Source: Chitinophagaceae bacterium (GTDB lineage: Bacteria > Bacteroidota > Bacteroidia > Chitinophagales > Chitinophagaceae). Taken from it: a stretch of 64,000 nt of DNA. The stretch lies in the NCBI GenBank assembly GCA_947488765.1, contig CANLAE010000002.1, positions 1 to 64,000 on the forward strand, read 5' to 3'. Below the pieces are notes generated by a model. The model ran no database searches and was not told where the DNA came from. It saw only the letters and a program-made list of their open reading frames with translations. Shown piece by piece: positions 63,400 to 64,000 of this stretch; position 1 is the stretch's first letter; each line of letters opens with the position of its first letter. The position numbers and the translations under genes were made by a program.

Positions 63400-63592
63400 T
63401 AAAATACAGAAAAGACCATCTTTCAACTTGCCCTTATAACAAATAAATAACCATTAAAGTTTATAAATTGTTATTGAGTTCGTAATTCAACTAAGCGAGT
63501 TTCTCTCAAAACCAGGTAATCGAATTTTATAGTTAATCGATGGCCTTTTCTGTGGTATTTTTTTTGAATTTTGTAATTATTTAAAAAAATAA

Positions 63593-64000
63593 TTACTCTT
63601 CAAAAGCGTATTCTGGAACCTCAATTTGTAACTTATTTTCCACGCTTGTAATCCCCGGGGCTGCCCATGCTGCATTTTCAGCATCTTCTTTTTCTGCAAA
63701 TGAACGAACCTTGCCTCTCAATGTAACTTTGTTTCCAACAACTTCAGATTGAATTTTCTCTGCATCAATTGTTGCACTTCTGTGAAATGCTGCACTAATT
63801 TTTTGCTGGATATCTGTTGGTGAAATCTTTGCTTTAACTGTAATCAAATTAATTACAGACCTTACTCCTGTCAAATTTTCAATGGCAACTTTGGCATTGT
63901 TACGTTGGTATTCCCATTCTACTTCTCCTTCCAGTTTTACAATTCCATCTTCCACTTTGATTTTAATTTTTTCTTCTTGTAATGCTGAGTGCCATTTCAA
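63593..64000 (-). CDS. BON-domain protein (partial, N-terminus beyond right edge)
   Basis: The visible 135 residues hold two BON domains: one from the edge, IKIKVEDGIVKLEGEVEWEYQRNNA and GVRSVINLITVK (to about 53), and a second, IDAEKIQSEVVGNKVTLRGKV with GITSVENKLQI (about 63-130). OsmY-like relatives usually have three, so one BON domain and the true start probably lie past position 64000; the frame is open at the edge. BON domains bind membranes or lipids in stress responses. The 193-bp gap to ggt shows nothing recognisable. Confidence 0.8.
   Translation of the reverse strand: MKWHSALQEEKIKIKVEDGIVKLEGEVEWEYQRNNAKVAIENLTGVRSVINLITVKAKISPTDIQQKISAAFHRSATIDAEKIQSEVVGNKVTLRGKVRSFAEKEDAENAAWAAPGITSVENKLQIEVPEYAFEE

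Noticed and set aside
1-64000. tRNA, rRNA, tmRNA or RNase P genes
   Set aside because: No cloverleaf with a TTCGA-type loop or other conserved RNA signature was seen in the gaps, none of which exceeds about 310 bp.

Overview
The window is AT-rich (about one third G+C by eye) and comes from a Bacteroidetes chromosome, probably of the Chitinophagaceae/Chitinophagales group. The phylum call rests on several signs: many starts are preceded by the Bacteroidetes sigma-A -7 box TAnnTTTG rather than a Shine-Dalgarno sequence; several families are typical of the phylum (DUF1343/NamZ, DUF2851, DUF4954, DUF2279, long-form IspH, a TonB receptor with a CarboxypepD_reg N-terminus); and the order infA-rpmJ-rpsM-rpsK-rpsD-rpoA-rplQ is present. 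The family-level assignment is inference. No rRNA, tRNA, CRISPR array, prophage or insertion sequence was seen. This is mostly core housekeeping chromosome.

Layout. 1-10.9 kb: ribD (cut by the left edge), prmC, truA, an M1 aminopeptidase, slyD, NamZ muramidase, fmt, a LysM/DPBB wall protein, an RsmF-like rRNA methyltransferase and pcm. 11-18 kb: a beta-lactamase-fold lipoprotein, glutaryl-CoA dehydrogenase-like, shikimate kinase, DUF423, ftsK and lolA. 18-25.8 kb: an RNase Z gene interrupted by an in-frame stop, a membrane Fe-S oxidoreductase whose CCG partner lies 4 kb away, a PRTase, DUF2279, a phosphohexomutase and three small unknowns. 25.8-34 kb: NAGPA-like, lipA, an outer-membrane protein, osmC, DUF6629, DUF2851, maf, ubiA-like, kdsC and iscX. 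34.2-36.8 kb: a TrpF-like / TrpG / HisC-like cluster with eroded active sites. 36.9-48.5 kb: ispH, an FKBP, an ABC-F ATPase, a GH1 glycosidase, a SET protein, mgtE, glmS and DUF4954. 48.5-53.8 kb: a small lipoprotein, rfaE1, an APC permease, an OmpH/Skp protein, aroQ and carA. 53.8-57.7 kb: the infA-to-rplQ ribosomal operon. 58-64 kb: a giant TonB receptor/OmpA fusion, ggt and a BON-domain protein cut by the right edge.

Points of interest. (1) A 20-bp intergenic repeat, GTACAAGTGTGCGACGCAAC, occurs four times (three exact, one with one mismatch) with semi-conserved flanks. (2) One 1152-residue protein joins a TonB-dependent receptor barrel to four calcium-type DTDGDG repeats and an OmpA peptidoglycan-binding domain. 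(3) A HisC homologue has Arg in place of the PLP lysine, together with other active-site changes, and sits beside a TrpF homologue that lacks the GGTG loop. (4) rnz carries an in-frame TAA. (5) The ribosomal operon has unusually long spacers with inverted repeats just before rpsD, rpoA and rplQ. (6) An identical 12-bp -7 promoter variant precedes three translation genes (infA, abc-F, rsmF-like).

Limits: all family calls were made by eye from translated sequence, and no database search was run.
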